In this document: positions 1-9,029 of the stretch, one piece after another
How the letters are laid out: the number at the start of each line of letters is the position of its first letter
Position numbering within the stretch: position 1 is the first letter of the stretch
NCBI GenBank assembly: GCA_028820455.1
Contig: JAPPJC010000053.1
Location: 53,687-88,769 of the forward strand
DNA: 35,083 nucleotides
Origin: Acidimicrobiaceae bacterium
GTDB lineage: Bacteria > Actinomycetota > Acidimicrobiia > Acidimicrobiales > Aldehydirespiratoraceae
Direction of reading: 5' to 3'
Program-made: the position numbers and the translations under genes
Notes under the pieces: model-generated
Database searches by the model: none
The model's input: only the letters and a program-made list of their open reading frames with translations
What the model was told of the DNA's origin: nothing

Positions 1-115
1 TTTTTTTTGGTGTTGTTGTTTATTTTTTATTTTTTTTTTCATTTTTTTTTTTTTTTTTTTTTGGGGTTTTTTTTCTTTTTTTTGGTTGGGGGGGGGGGTG
101 GGACATTGCTGTTGT
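1..115. repeat. T/G low-complexity contig end
   Basis: Almost only T and G on the plus strand, with long T runs and a run of about ten G. No gene is visible. It may be real low-complexity DNA or a terminal assembly artefact. The other contig end (about 35040-35083) is also G/T-rich, which favours an assembly-break explanation. Confidence 0.7.
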
Positions 116-130
116 TTGTTTGTGATGATG

Positions 131-215
131 TGTCGGAGGGGGGATTTGAACCCCCACGCCCGTAACGGGCACTAGCCCCTCAAGCTAGCGCGTCTGCCTA
201 TTCCGCCACTCCGAC
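131..215 (-). tRNA. tRNA-Leu (anticodon GAG)
   Basis: Read on the minus strand this folds as a class II tRNA. The acceptor stem is GTCGGAG paired with CTCCGAC. The anticodon stem CTAGC/GCTAG encloses the loop TTGAGGG, giving anticodon GAG, which reads CUC and CUU leucine codons. The long variable arm is a GCCCG/CGGGC hairpin, as expected for leucine, and the T arm is GGGGG-TTCAAAT-CCCCC. The discriminator base is A. The CCA end is not encoded, since the next bases are CAT. It lies 48 bp downstream of secG on the same strand and may share its transcript. No clear terminator follows before the low-complexity tract. Confidence 0.95.
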
Positions 216-263
216 GTTTCAGGCCCTAACCGAAAATTGTTCATGGTATCCAATTGTTTGCGG

Positions 264-488
264 TCAAATTATAAAAGCAAAAGAGACCGAAGCAAATCCA
301 AATATGAGAGCAGCCACGACTGTGATGCGGTCGAGATTGCGTTCTACTACCGTGGAGCCCGCTGCTTGTGTGCCTAAACCGCCCCCGAACATGTCCGACA
401 AACCACCCCCTTTACCACTGTGCAGTAAAACCAGAAAAATCAGTGCAATAGCCGATACGACATGAAGAGGAGCAACAAAGAAAATCAT
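264..488 (-). CDS. secG: Protein-export translocase subunit SecG
   Basis: A 74-residue protein with the SecG plan: a first hydrophobic helix (about residues 8-22), a short polar loop containing HSGKGGGLSDMFGG, and a second helix (about 54-73). SecG is the small accessory subunit of the SecYEG channel in the plasma membrane and assists SecA-driven secretion. The length and the glycine-rich loop are typical of the family. It is the last protein gene of the minus-strand gap-pgk-tpi-secG run, an order common in Actinobacteria. The 104-bp gap to tpiA holds no other gene. Identification is by the loop motif and by context. Confidence 0.93.
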   Translation of the reverse strand: MIFFVAPLHVVSAIALIFLVLLHSGKGGGLSDMFGGGLGTQAAGSTVVERNLDRITVVAALIFGFASVSFAFII

Positions 489-592
489 GTCGTTCAGAGT
501 ATCAAGTTTTCTTGATGGTGTTGTGCTTATTGGATTTAATTGTTTGTCTTATTTTTGTAGGTAGTTCAGCTGAGTGTTCTACATTGCCACGT

Positions 593-1411
593 TTAGCTGA
601 AATGGTTGACAATGGGAGCGAAGTCTTCAACTTTGAGACTGGCACCACCGACTAGAGTGCCGTCGATATCATTTTTCACCATAAGTTCTGCGATGTTGGA
701 TGCTTTAACTGATCCTCCGTACTGTATTCGCAAAGATTGCGCGGCAGTGTTCCCCCACTTTGATTCCATTTGCGAACGAATATGTGCGCACATGGCTTGA
801 GCATCGGCTGGTGTAGCTGTTTTGCCTGTCCCTATAGCCCATACTGGTTCGTAAGCAATTATCAAGTCACTTACCTGTGCTGCTGTGACTTCCTTCAATG
901 AATTTGTGATTTGTGTGGATACCACTGTTGCTGCCGAACCAGCCTGACGTTGCTCCAAGGTTTCGCCTACACAAACAATTGGTGTCATGCCGTGTTTCAA
1001 GACTGCATGAACTTTTGCATTGACTTGTCGGTCAGTCTCACCTAAAAGTTGCCTACGTTCACTATGCCCCACAATAACATACGCAACGTTCAGCTTGGCT
1101 AACATCAAAGGGGAAATCTCACCTGTGAAAGCACCTGAGTCTTCATTGTGGCAGTTTTGTGCTCCTAGAGCAATAGGCATGTGATCGACCTCGAATACGG
1201 TTTGCAGCGAACGCAGACTAGTAAAAGGGGGATGAATCGAGACATCGATACGATCGTAAACAGGCAGTGGCAAATCGTAGAATAACTTCTGCACCATCTG
1301 AATAGCCTCGAAATGGTTCATGTGCATCTTCCAATTACCACTGATCAGAGGCTTGCGGTCGTTATTACTCATAGTATTTGCAGATTTTTTCAGGTTATGT
1401 TTGTTGGGCAT
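593..1411 (-). CDS. tpiA: Triose-phosphate isomerase
   Basis: Cytoplasmic TIM-barrel enzyme interconverting dihydroxyacetone phosphate and glyceraldehyde 3-phosphate. Diagnostic motifs are all present: GNWKMH with the catalytic lysine near the N terminus, the catalytic histidine in IVGHSERR, the catalytic glutamate in AYEPVWAIGTGK, and the phosphate-binding YGGSV and GTLVGGASL near the C terminus. The ORF is 272 aa. Starting at Met14 (base 1372) gives 259 aa, closer to the usual length, but neither start has a strong ribosome-binding site, so the first 13 residues are uncertain. It lies between pgk and secG on the same strand and is probably co-transcribed with them. Confidence 0.96.
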   Translation of the reverse strand: MPNKHNLKKSANTMSNNDRKPLISGNWKMHMNHFEAIQMVQKLFYDLPLPVYDRIDVSIHPPFTSLRSLQTVFEVDHMPIALGAQNCHNEDSGAFTGEISPLMLAKLNVAYVIVGHSERRQLLGETDRQVNAKVHAVLKHGMTPIVCVGETLEQRQAGSAATVVSTQITNSLKEVTAAQVSDLIIAYEPVWAIGTGKTATPADAQAMCAHIRSQMESKWGNTAAQSLRIQYGGSVKASNIAELMVKNDIDGTLVGGASLKVEDFAPIVNHFS

Positions 1412-1508
1412 AATATTCTCAAGCTAAATCATTGCTGAGCTTTCAGCAGCAGCCTTATGTTCATAGAAGTTCTGTTAAGTTCAGTTGATAGTCGGTGTCA
1501 GTGGTTTG

Positions 1509-2795
1509 CTATTCAATAGTATGTCTGATTGCTTTTCTCAAAGCTGTCAATCCTGGCAGGTCACCTTTTTCCATGAATTCCAAGGTAGCTCCACCCCCTG
1601 TCGAGACATGGCCTATTCGCTGTTCCATTCCGAATTGACGTACTGCAGCAACACTGTCGCCACCGCCTACTACCGTGAATGCCTGAGTCTTCGCAAGCGA
1701 TGAAGCCACAGCTTTAGTGCCGTTGACGAAGCGGGAATCCTCAAAAACACCCATCGGGCCATTCCAAAGTACTGTGCCTGCCTTGCTTATGATGTCGTTG
1801 AACATAGCAGCACTTCTTGGTCCTATATCCGCACCCAGCCAGCCATCTGGTATGTCAGCACCCGTAGTGATGATCTCTCCTCCGGTGTCAAGGTCACCTA
1901 AGACTCCGTTCGGGCTTAACGCGATGGTATCGCTGGGTAGATGTATTTTGACTCCACTGTTCAGTAGATTGCGGCAATGCTTCAGCAGGATATCCTCACA
2001 AACCGAATTCCCTATCGAACGACCTTGAGCTTTCAAGAAAGTAAAACACATACCCCCACCGATGATGATGCTATCGGCTATTTCAGATAATGTGAGGATC
2101 ACACCTAGCTTATCCGCTACTTTTGATCCGCCTAGAACGACCACAAAAGGCCTACGTGGTGATTTCCTGAGCTTTGTCAATACTTCTACTTCTTTCGTAA
2201 GTAGTTTGCCTGCCGCAGATGGTAGAAAACGAGGTGGCCCCACAATAGAAGCGTGTGCCCGATGGGAAACACCGAAAGCGTCGTTGACATAGGCATCATA
2301 GCTTGAGATCAACTGCTTGACAAAGTTGTTGTTATTTGTTATTTCACCCGGGTGGAAACGAAGATTTTCAGCTAGTTCAACACCCGGCACGAGTTCGGTC
2401 AACCGTTCCTGGATCGCTACCAACGAAAACGGGTTCGCTTGAGCGAAGCAGGTTGCAGAATTCAAAGTAATGGCATTTCTTGCTTCTGCATCTTTTTCAA
2501 CGTTCGATGATTCATTATCGTCAACGCAGAGATTATTTGAGAATTTGAAGCTTTCAATCGGCCGTGGACGCCCAAGGTGGGTAATAGCCGTTACTGATGC
2601 TCCTTGATCAAGTAGCCATTGTAATGTAGGGATCGCAGCGTTAACACGTAGATCGTCCGTTATCTTACCATCGATAAGAGGAACATTGAAGTCGACCCTC
2701 ACTAAAACTGCACGCCCCGAGAGGTTGCCAAGGCTGCGTAAATGTGGTAGCCGGCCAACTGTATTGTATTGTTGAGGTGTTACAAGGTTATGCAC
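1509..2795 (-). CDS. pgk: Phosphoglycerate kinase
   Basis: Converts 1,3-bisphosphoglycerate and ADP to 3-phosphoglycerate and ATP. Visible family motifs are RVDFNVP (about residues 33-39), HLGRP (73-77), ENLRFHPGE (143-151), YVNDAFGVSHRAHAS, WNGPMGVFE, GGGDS and the C-terminal STGGGATLE. At 428 aa it is longer than the usual 390-400. About 40 polar residues (roughly 80-122) follow HLGRP where the family has a short loop. In contrast, the stretch just before ENLRF is shorter than in most PGKs, a feature I associate with Acidimicrobiia. It follows gap after 29 bp on the same strand. Confidence 0.97.
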   Translation of the reverse strand: MHNLVTPQQYNTVGRLPHLRSLGNLSGRAVLVRVDFNVPLIDGKITDDLRVNAAIPTLQWLLDQGASVTAITHLGRPRPIESFKFSNNLCVDDNESSNVEKDAEARNAITLNSATCFAQANPFSLVAIQERLTELVPGVELAENLRFHPGEITNNNNFVKQLISSYDAYVNDAFGVSHRAHASIVGPPRFLPSAAGKLLTKEVEVLTKLRKSPRRPFVVVLGGSKVADKLGVILTLSEIADSIIIGGGMCFTFLKAQGRSIGNSVCEDILLKHCRNLLNSGVKIHLPSDTIALSPNGVLGDLDTGGEIITTGADIPDGWLGADIGPRSAAMFNDIISKAGTVLWNGPMGVFEDSRFVNGTKAVASSLAKTQAFTVVGGGDSVAAVRQFGMEQRIGHVSTGGGATLEFMEKGDLPGLTALRKAIRHTIE

Positions 2796-2824
2796 ACAAA
2801 CAGTTCGAATGTCCTGGGAGATTG

Positions 2825-3838
2825 TCAGTTGGCCGAACCAACGATCAGCGTCAGATCAACGAGCCGGTTGGAGTATCCCCATTCGTTGTCATACCAGCCG
2901 CTTACCTTTGCCATGTTACCTATGGCCATGGTTAAACCGGCATCAAAAGTACATGAAGCAGGTGACCCTAAGATATCTGAAGAGACCAGTGGAGCTTCGC
3001 TGTAATCCAGCACATTCCCCAATGGAGGTGATGAGGCCGCCGAAGCAAAAGCTTCATTGATCTCTGCAACACTTGCTTCTTTAGCCAATTCAACCGTGAA
3101 ATCAGTTATGGAACCATCTGGAACCGGCACTCGCATCGAGATACCGTCTAGCTTGCCAGTCATGGATTGCAGCACCAGAGAAGTTGCTCGTGCTGCCCCA
3201 GTGGAGGTGGGCACAATATTAACCGCCGCCGCACGTGCCCGGCGCAAATCAGAATGTGGGCCGTCGACCAATGCTTGGTCACCGGTATATCCGTGAACGG
3301 TTGTCATCAGTCCTTTGACAACCCCGAAAGTATCGTCGAGAACCTTAACCATGGGAACGAAACAATTGGTTGTGCAAGATGCATTGGATACGACAACATC
3401 TGTTTCAGGGTCGAAATCATCATCGTTGACGCCTACAACGAACGTCTTATCAGCACCAGATGCTGGAGCAGATACCACAACACGGGGTGCTCCTCCTTGT
3501 AGATGCCGTGCAGCAGCATTTCGATCCGTGAAAATGCCTGTGGATTCCACCACCACATCTATTCCAAGATCGCTCCAAGGCAATGCTTCAGGATTTCTTT
3601 CGGATAGTACTTGCAGTTCGTCATCATCAACTACGATGACGTTGTCATTGACGGAAACATCGGCTTCTAATCGCCCATGCACTGAATCATGGGCAAGTAA
3701 GTGAGCCAGTGTGTGGGCTGAACCAAGATCATTGACTGCTACCACGTCAATGCCAATACTGTTATTTCGAACACGTGCAGCCCTGTAAAAGTTGCGACCG
3801 ATTCGTCCGAAACCATTGATACCTACTCTAATAGTCAT
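2825..3838 (-). CDS. gap: Glyceraldehyde-3-phosphate dehydrogenase, type I
   Basis: Oxidises glyceraldehyde 3-phosphate to 1,3-bisphosphoglycerate. The N terminus shows the NAD-binding GINGFGRIGR. The catalytic cysteine is in SNASCTTNC and the catalytic histidine in TVHGYTGDQ. The C-terminal WYDNEWGYSNR is diagnostic. At 337 aa the length is normal. An Asn-Asp after the second strand (VVAVNDL) suggests NAD rather than NADP use, though this is inferred. It is the first glycolytic gene of the minus-strand set and is preceded by a 227-bp gap that contains one copy of a 36-bp direct repeat. Confidence 0.97.
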   Translation of the reverse strand: MTIRVGINGFGRIGRNFYRAARVRNNSIGIDVVAVNDLGSAHTLAHLLAHDSVHGRLEADVSVNDNVIVVDDDELQVLSERNPEALPWSDLGIDVVVESTGIFTDRNAAARHLQGGAPRVVVSAPASGADKTFVVGVNDDDFDPETDVVVSNASCTTNCFVPMVKVLDDTFGVVKGLMTTVHGYTGDQALVDGPHSDLRRARAAAVNIVPTSTGAARATSLVLQSMTGKLDGISMRVPVPDGSITDFTVELAKEASVAEINEAFASAASSPPLGNVLDYSEAPLVSSDILGSPASCTFDAGLTMAIGNMAKVSGWYDNEWGYSNRLVDLTLIVGSAN

Positions 3839-3991
3839 AGCTCATAGGTTAGTGAACAATACTGTTGAACGCTAGTCTATTGAGAACATTCTCCAGACTT
3901 ATCGACAAATAAAGTCCTGATCTTCTTTCGTCGAGTTGTTCAGTAGCAAGGGCGTGAATACAGCGTTCGTGCACGGTCAAGCACAATGTGG

Positions 3992-4092
3992 GGTTTGCAG
4001 TCAAACACTTTTGCTCGTGTCCTCTGCAGCCAACCAATCACTGTGGGGCACTGTCCGGTTTGCAGTCAAACACTTTTGCTCGTGTCCTCTGC
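3992..4092. repeat. 36-bp direct repeat pair at a gene 3' end
   Basis: Two identical 36-bp copies at 3992-4027 and 4057-4092, both beginning GGTTTGCAGTCAAACACTTT, separated by a unique 29-bp spacer. The second copy contains the last eight codons and stop of the minus-strand gene at 4066-4392 plus 9 bp beyond it. The first copy lies downstream of that gene, in the gap before gap. Apart from these repeats I see no gene or clear signal in 3839-4065. Confidence 0.95.
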
Positions 4093-4392
4093 TGAGTCTT
4101 CTCTGCTGTTATCTGAAGACAAGACAATACCTCCTGCTGTTGCCAACGCTTCTGCAAGTTTGCTCGCGTGGTGGCATACGGTTCTAAGGTAATGTTCGCT
4201 TATTACTTCGTGTCCGCTGAACGGTGGCCGCCCCAAAGAGCGAATAACCGCATAAGAATCAATGGAAGTGGGCACTTTTTCCACTTCGGGTAGTTTGTCT
4301 GCCGAACCCCAGAAATCGGTTACTATTTTAGCAGAATCCGGGGCTGGATTTCTGCCACGTTTTTTACGTTTTCTTCGTCTTCTTCTGCTCAT
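4066..4392 (-). CDS. Small Arg/Lys-rich hypothetical protein
   Basis: A 108-residue protein I cannot assign to a named family. It starts with a strongly basic stretch (RRRRRKRKKRGR) that could bind nucleic acid. A middle part follows that looks conserved in style (AVIRSLGRPPFSGHE, then a helix-like segment to about residue 95), and it ends in a Ser/Asp/Glu-rich tail. It begins 5 bp after the stop of the SNF2 helicase gene on the same strand, so translation is probably coupled and a joint role in nucleic-acid metabolism is possible but unproven. Its terminal codons are duplicated downstream in the 36-bp repeat pair. Confidence 0.75.
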   Translation of the reverse strand: MSRRRRRKRKKRGRNPAPDSAKIVTDFWGSADKLPEVEKVPTSIDSYAVIRSLGRPPFSGHEVISEHYLRTVCHHASKLAEALATAGGIVLSSDNSREDSAEDTSKSV

Positions 4393-4397
4393 TTCAC

Positions 4398-7300
4398 TTA
4401 ATTGTTTTCATCTATGAGCAGCTGATCGGGATCTATGCCTAAAGCAGTTTGCAGTTGTTCACTGTCAAGGTCACCTATGGAGCTGGATTTAGGCAGAACC
4501 ATGTTGGCTATGTAACGCTTGCCGGCTACTACCATTTCCACGCGTTCATCGATAGTTCCCGGGCATACCAGACGGTGGCAGATCACAGTATTGCGTTGGC
4601 CAATTCTCCAAGCTCTGTCGCGTGCTTGATCTTCAACTGCCGGGTTCCACCAGCGATCGTAAAGCACCACATGATTGGCGGCTGTAAGGTTCAGTCCGGT
4701 ACCCCCAGCTTTAAGTGACAGCACAAGAGCGTTCGCCCCTTGTCTTTCTTGGAATCGCGCTACCATGCGATCGCGTGTTCCGCGGGCTAATCCCCCGTGA
4801 TAACACTCGATAGTATTTTCAGTCAGTTCACTGAGATAAACTGCCAACTTCTCTCCCCATGAAGCAAAATGCGTGAAAATTAACATTTTTTCTTTAGCAG
4901 AGAATACTTGTTCGATGATTTCTTCTAAGCGAGCTAGTTTACCGGAACGGCCGGCAATGCCTGTTGAGTCGTCACGATAATTGATGGGGTGATTGCATAT
5001 TTGTTTCAAAGCTGTAATAGCCGCTAGTACAGCACCTTTCCTTTGAGTGTTGCTGTCACTTTCAGCGGTGTCCATTGCAAGTTGATCGAGAACTGCTTGG
5101 TACAAGCCAATCTGTTCTCGGGTCATGGTGCAATAATCTATCTCATCAATGCGATCTGGTAGTTCAGAAGCTATTAAGGGTTCTGATTTAGTACGCCTGA
5201 AAATCAGCAACCCGTTGAGTACTGCCAGTGCTCCCTCACCTGTGGTGTTGTCCGAGTTGGGAGCTTCTCTGAAATGAGCATTGTCTACAAGATGGTGAGC
5301 TGTGCTCTCTTGTCTGTTGAAACCGCTGCCGCTGTTGCTGTGTTCATTGGTGCTGCTACTGTCTTGAATATTCATTTTGCTTGTGGCATTAGCAGAAAAA
5401 ACAGAGATGTTGCCGTGTGCCACATGGTTTTCGGTTTTTTCATCAGTGATCTGGAAATTCAAATTGCCATTCGAGTCATTCGCAGTCGGGTAAGTTTTTG
5501 CGGTCATTAATTCCTGCGTAGTGGTGTTGGCTTTGCTGGTCTCTATCTCGTTCGTCATAGCAGGGTGTACTCTGCTTTTGTTACGTTCTGTGAGAGCGTT
5601 CATAGCATTGATGAAATAGGAACGAGACCCTAGTAGGCCCGGATTACAGAAATCGATAATCGACCAGAGATCGCCTAGCCCATTCTCAATTGGTGTACCA
5701 GTAAGTGTAATTCGACTTCGGGCTGAGATACGACGAAGATGTCGTGCTGTTTCGCTGGTATGATTTTTTATGGCCTGCGCTTCGTCAGCTACGACGGTTG
5801 TCCATTCAACTTTTTCAAGCATTTCAATGTCTCGCAAGACCGTGCCATAAGTGGTGATGACAAGATCTACTTCTTTGACCATCTTAGGCATAGTGTCAGC
5901 TGAACAACGATTAGGTCCATGATGTACAGCGACTTGCATTTCAGGAACAAAATTGTGAGCTTCTGATTGCCAGTTTCCTACGACAGCAGGAGGAGCTATC
6001 ACTAAAGAAGTCCCATTGGATCGGGTCAGTTGGATATGCGCAAGCATAATAGGTGTTTTCCCTAAGCCCATATCCAAGGCTAGGCAACCACCAAGACCGA
6101 CTTTACCCAAAAACTGTAGCCACACAAGAGCTTCAGCTTGATATTTGCGCAGTCGACCGGTAAATCCATCTGGCTTGGTAGGCAGTTCGTCGGGTATTTC
6201 TTTGGCACTACGAATAAGATCGACTGCCCAACCTTGACCTGCAATGGTTGTAGGTTGATCTAGAAGCGATTGTTCTAACCCAAGAGCATGTCGCAACATG
6301 TCCACACCTGTCATATGCGTTGTGGAAGTTCGTTCCTCCAAAGCTTGCATCATAGCGTTGAGATCGGTACGGTCAAGCTCCATCCAGCGTCCTCGAGTTT
6401 TAAGTAGTGGCCGGGACTCTTGTGCGAGATTACGGATGTCTTCCACCGATAATTCCACATCGTCAAAAACGGCCGACCAGCGCACATTGGCTAGTTGATC
6501 AGCACCCACAGCAGAATCGGTGGCATCAAGAGCGGTAATACGCAGCGCAGGTGCTGGACGATGATGCGATAAATCAGGAAAGCATAGTTTGTAGCCGCAG
6601 GCTTCAAGCATGGGCCCTGTTTCAGTCATTAAACGCCAAGCTTCATCTGAATTAAGAAATACTTCACCTCGTCTGCGTCCGCCAAGACGTATAAGGTCTG
6701 GACATAGCCGTTCAAGCCTTATCAATTGATGCTTGACTTCTGCATTCTGTTCTTGTGAAGTGGACGTTAAAGCCCGTTCAACTGGCTGTAGTTGACCTTC
6801 ATTCGATTCTGCCAGTACTGAAAGTTGCCAGGAATCTGTTATATCAGGAGGTGTAAGTCTTATAACGATATTATTGTCCAAAGGTTTTCGTACGGGACGA
6901 TACCAACGTTCAAGATGCCTTCCCAAATCCATGCCATAACGCAGAGGGCCCGCAAAAGGGGTTCCATCAATTTGTGCAAGTGCTTTTTCTGCGACATCAG
7001 CACGTGTATGCAATACGGGTGGAGGAGCTGCCGTATCGATACGGCTAGTTGCTTGAGTGACTATAGCATTGACTATGTCGGCCAAAACTGCTTGCGTGAA
7101 TGCTCGTACGTCACGTTGATTTTCAAAAGCAGCAGCAGCACCGGGAAGAGATTCAGCCAAATTATCCAGCTTTTCTGCTTCAACCAACACTGGCACCCAA
7201 TGCATCATGAATCCGGCTCTCCCGACTTTGCTTTTTGCTTTCTCTTGAGCGGTGTTCGCGATACGGTTAGTGTTGTTGTTAACAGTGTTCTGAGCTTTTT

Positions 7301-8099
7301 GAATAGTTTCAACCGACCGGGCGGAAGCCACGGCGGGTATTCGACGAAGCTTTTTGAGTTGTGGGACTATACGTCCTTGTGCCACCAAACGAACTGCGAG
7401 GGTTGCCACCAAACCCAACCAAGCCACACTCACACCGATGTCTTTGCTTTTAGCTGTCTCGCCGAGAGCCACCAGCCAACCAAGACAACTCTCAAGGTTC
7501 GTGGCCACACTATCCGCCCGGTTGTTCCCATCCAGTTTAACTCGGCGATATTCCTCCCAATCAATAGCAGCAGCCCCTGTTCTATGCAACCGTTTCAGAA
7601 CATTTTGCTTGGTTTCTGAATTACCATTCGGTGCAGCTGCCCAGGCAATTATGCGACCAGGCATCCATGAGAGTTGCAGGGTTAAGGTGTCGGATATTTC
7701 AGTGCTTGTGACACTATCTGACTTAGACTGCCTTGTAATGCTTTCAGGTTCAGATTCTCTACTAGTAGATTTGGATACAATATCGGGCTGTTGATGTGCT
7801 TGCGGTGGGCCGATAAGCTTTGTGAGAACGGCATCCACAGCTTTGTATTCGCTTTCCAGGTCGTTGATTATCAGCGCGCGCTGATGTCCTCGCACCGCTA
7901 TACGCACATCATCTATCGACTCGGCGATGTCGTCAAGCAGACGATAGAGAGCTCGAACCCAAAGCTTTTTATTGTCTTGCAGCATTTTTGCGTCGTTGTC
8001 GCTGACTACACCATCGACATGACGAACTACTGCTTCAACGAATTCCGTCGACAACGCTAAGCGTGGATCCAATGTGGCGGGAATGTCCGTCTTCACCAT
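4398..8099 (-). CDS. SNF2/RAD54-family DEAD-like helicase with DUF3670-like N-terminal region
   Basis: A 1233-residue SWI2/SNF2 ATPase. The C-terminal half carries the helicase motifs: LALDMGLGKT (Walker A), VVADEAQAIKN (a DEAQ form of motif II), ITLTGTPIENGLGDLW (motif III), and the second lobe with LIFTHFASW, LSLKAGGTGLNL and DQARDRAWRIGQ. The region upstream (about 480-640, including RGRWMELD) resembles DUF3670, which often precedes bacterial SNF2 domains. Such enzymes translocate on double-stranded DNA and remodel bound proteins. An insertion rich in Asn, Ser and Thr (about residues 839-951) lies between the lobes. The gene starts 33 bp after hisF, probably within the same transcript, and is followed by the small Arg-rich gene. 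Confidence 0.9.
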   Translation of the reverse strand: MVKTDIPATLDPRLALSTEFVEAVVRHVDGVVSDNDAKMLQDNKKLWVRALYRLLDDIAESIDDVRIAVRGHQRALIINDLESEYKAVDAVLTKLIGPPQAHQQPDIVSKSTSRESEPESITRQSKSDSVTSTEISDTLTLQLSWMPGRIIAWAAAPNGNSETKQNVLKRLHRTGAAAIDWEEYRRVKLDGNNRADSVATNLESCLGWLVALGETAKSKDIGVSVAWLGLVATLAVRLVAQGRIVPQLKKLRRIPAVASARSVETIQKAQNTVNNNTNRIANTAQEKAKSKVGRAGFMMHWVPVLVEAEKLDNLAESLPGAAAAFENQRDVRAFTQAVLADIVNAIVTQATSRIDTAAPPPVLHTRADVAEKALAQIDGTPFAGPLRYGMDLGRHLERWYRPVRKPLDNNIVIRLTPPDITDSWQLSVLAESNEGQLQPVERALTSTSQEQNAEVKHQLIRLERLCPDLIRLGGRRRGEVFLNSDEAWRLMTETGPMLEACGYKLCFPDLSHHRPAPALRITALDATDSAVGADQLANVRWSAVFDDVELSVEDIRNLAQESRPLLKTRGRWMELDRTDLNAMMQALEERTSTTHMTGVDMLRHALGLEQSLLDQPTTIAGQGWAVDLIRSAKEIPDELPTKPDGFTGRLRKYQAEALVWLQFLGKVGLGGCLALDMGLGKTPIMLAHIQLTRSNGTSLVIAPPAVVGNWQSEAHNFVPEMQVAVHHGPNRCSADTMPKMVKEVDLVITTYGTVLRDIEMLEKVEWTTVVADEAQAIKNHTSETARHLRRISARSRITLTGTPIENGLGDLWSIIDFCNPGLLGSRSYFINAMNALTERNKSRVHPAMTNEIETSKANTTTQELMTAKTYPTANDSNGNLNFQITDEKTENHVAHGNISVFSANATSKMNIQDSSSTNEHSNSGSGFNRQESTAHHLVDNAHFREAPNSDNTTGEGALAVLNGLLIFRRTKSEPLIASELPDRIDEIDYCTMTREQIGLYQAVLDQLAMDTAESDSNTQRKGAVLAAITALKQICNHPINYRDDSTGIAGRSGKLARLEEIIEQVFSAKEKMLIFTHFASWGEKLAVYLSELTENTIECYHGGLARGTRDRMVARFQERQGANALVLSLKAGGTGLNLTAANHVVLYDRWWNPAVEDQARDRAWRIGQRNTVICHRLVCPGTIDERVEMVVAGKRYIANMVLPKSSSIGDLDSEQLQTALGIDPDQLLIDENN

Positions 8100-8132
8100 T
8101 GGTATTGTTCAGTCTAACATAGGTTTAGCGTT

Positions 8133-8936
8133 TTACACCATTTTCGCTATCAAACTGTTCGAATGGGGCTGAGAAGGCCGAGTTTGTATTCCAGCAGCCA
8201 TCATAGCCGATTTAGCTTCTGCGATAGTGTATTCACCGTAGTGAAAGATGCTGGCGGCCAAAACAGCATCCGCACCGCCTATCAATATACCGTCAACGAG
8301 ATGTTGCAGGGTTCCTACTCCCCCGCTAGCTATTACGGGGATCCCGACAGCAGAAGTTATTCTAGAAGTTAAATCAAGAGCAAAACCTAATTTTGTGCCA
8401 TCTCGATCCATTGATGTAAGCAGAATCTCACCTGCTCCTAGTTGTTCTACTTGACTTGCCCATGCGAGAGCGTCTATTCCTGTGCGGTTGCGCCCTCCGT
8501 GCGTAAACAATTCGTAGCCACTAGCAGCGTCACCTGAACTGCGAGCATCAATAGCCACTATGCAACTTTGCGTGCCGAATTCATCACTGATCTCAGTTAC
8601 AAGTTTCGGACGATGAACCGCAGCAGTGTTTATGCTGACTTTGTCAGCTCCCGCTCGGAATAAACAGCGCACATCTTCGACTGTGCGGATTCCCCCACCA
8701 ATGGTGAATGGTATAAACATTTTCTCGGCTACTGCTCTAGCCATATCCACTGTGGTATTACGCCGGCTCGACGATGCCGTGATATCCAAAAAAATGATTT
8801 CATCTGCTCCTTGTTGATCGTAACGAATGGCGAGTTCAACAGGGTCGCCGGCATCGCGAATATTCACAAAATTCACGCCCTTGACCACTCTCCCATCATC
8901 CACATCAAGACATGGAATTATGCGTGCTACTTGCAT
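8133..8936 (-). CDS. hisF: Imidazole glycerol phosphate synthase, cyclase subunit HisF
   Basis: With HisH, HisF uses ammonia and PRFAR to form imidazole glycerol phosphate and AICAR, the fifth step of histidine synthesis. It is a TIM barrel with the catalytic aspartate in [14 protein letters not shown] near the N terminus and the second aspartate in VAIDARSS. The phosphate-binding loops FTIGGGIRT and VIASGGVGT are present. At 267 aa the length is normal for the family. The 93-bp gap to hisA (8937-9029) shows no gene. hisF is the last his gene of the cluster here and is followed by the SNF2 gene. hisI, hisE and hisG are not in this window. Confidence 0.96.
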   Translation of the reverse strand: MQVARIIPCLDVDDGRVVKGVNFVNIRDAGDPVELAIRYDQQGADEIIFLDITASSSRRNTTVDMARAVAEKMFIPFTIGGGIRTVEDVRCLFRAGADKVSINTAAVHRPKLVTEISDEFGTQSCIVAIDARSSGDAASGYELFTHGGRNRTGIDALAWASQVEQLGAGEILLTSMDRDGTKLGFALDLTSRITSAVGIPVIASGGVGTLQHLVDGILIGGADAVLAASIFHYGEYTIAEAKSAMMAAGIQTRPSQPHSNSLIAKMV

Positions 8937-9029
8937 TGGATTTAGTGTTCGTATAGCGAATCTGAATGTGCGGATATATCGACGCCGCGGCTGGCATTGA
9001 GCTTGCGTGTCGGTGGTTTTCTTCTATGA

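Noticed and set aside
131-215. tRNA-Leu as an integration site for a mobile element
   Set aside because: No integrase, no duplicated tRNA 3' end and no element boundary is visible. The defence island is far away.
3849-4037. 62-aa minus-strand ORF
   Set aside because: It lies over the duplicated repeat and spacer in an intergenic gap, has no recognisable motif and no good ribosome-binding site.
3992-4092. CRISPR-like geometry (36-37 bp repeats, 29-31 bp spacers) here and at 9837-9941
   Set aside because: Only two copies at each locus, the repeats of different loci are unrelated, one copy is part of a coding sequence, and no cas gene is in the window.
6825-7619. 264-aa plus-strand ORF opposite the SNF2 gene
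   Set aside because: It is a shadow of the strongly supported helicase frame, with a composition unlike a real protein.
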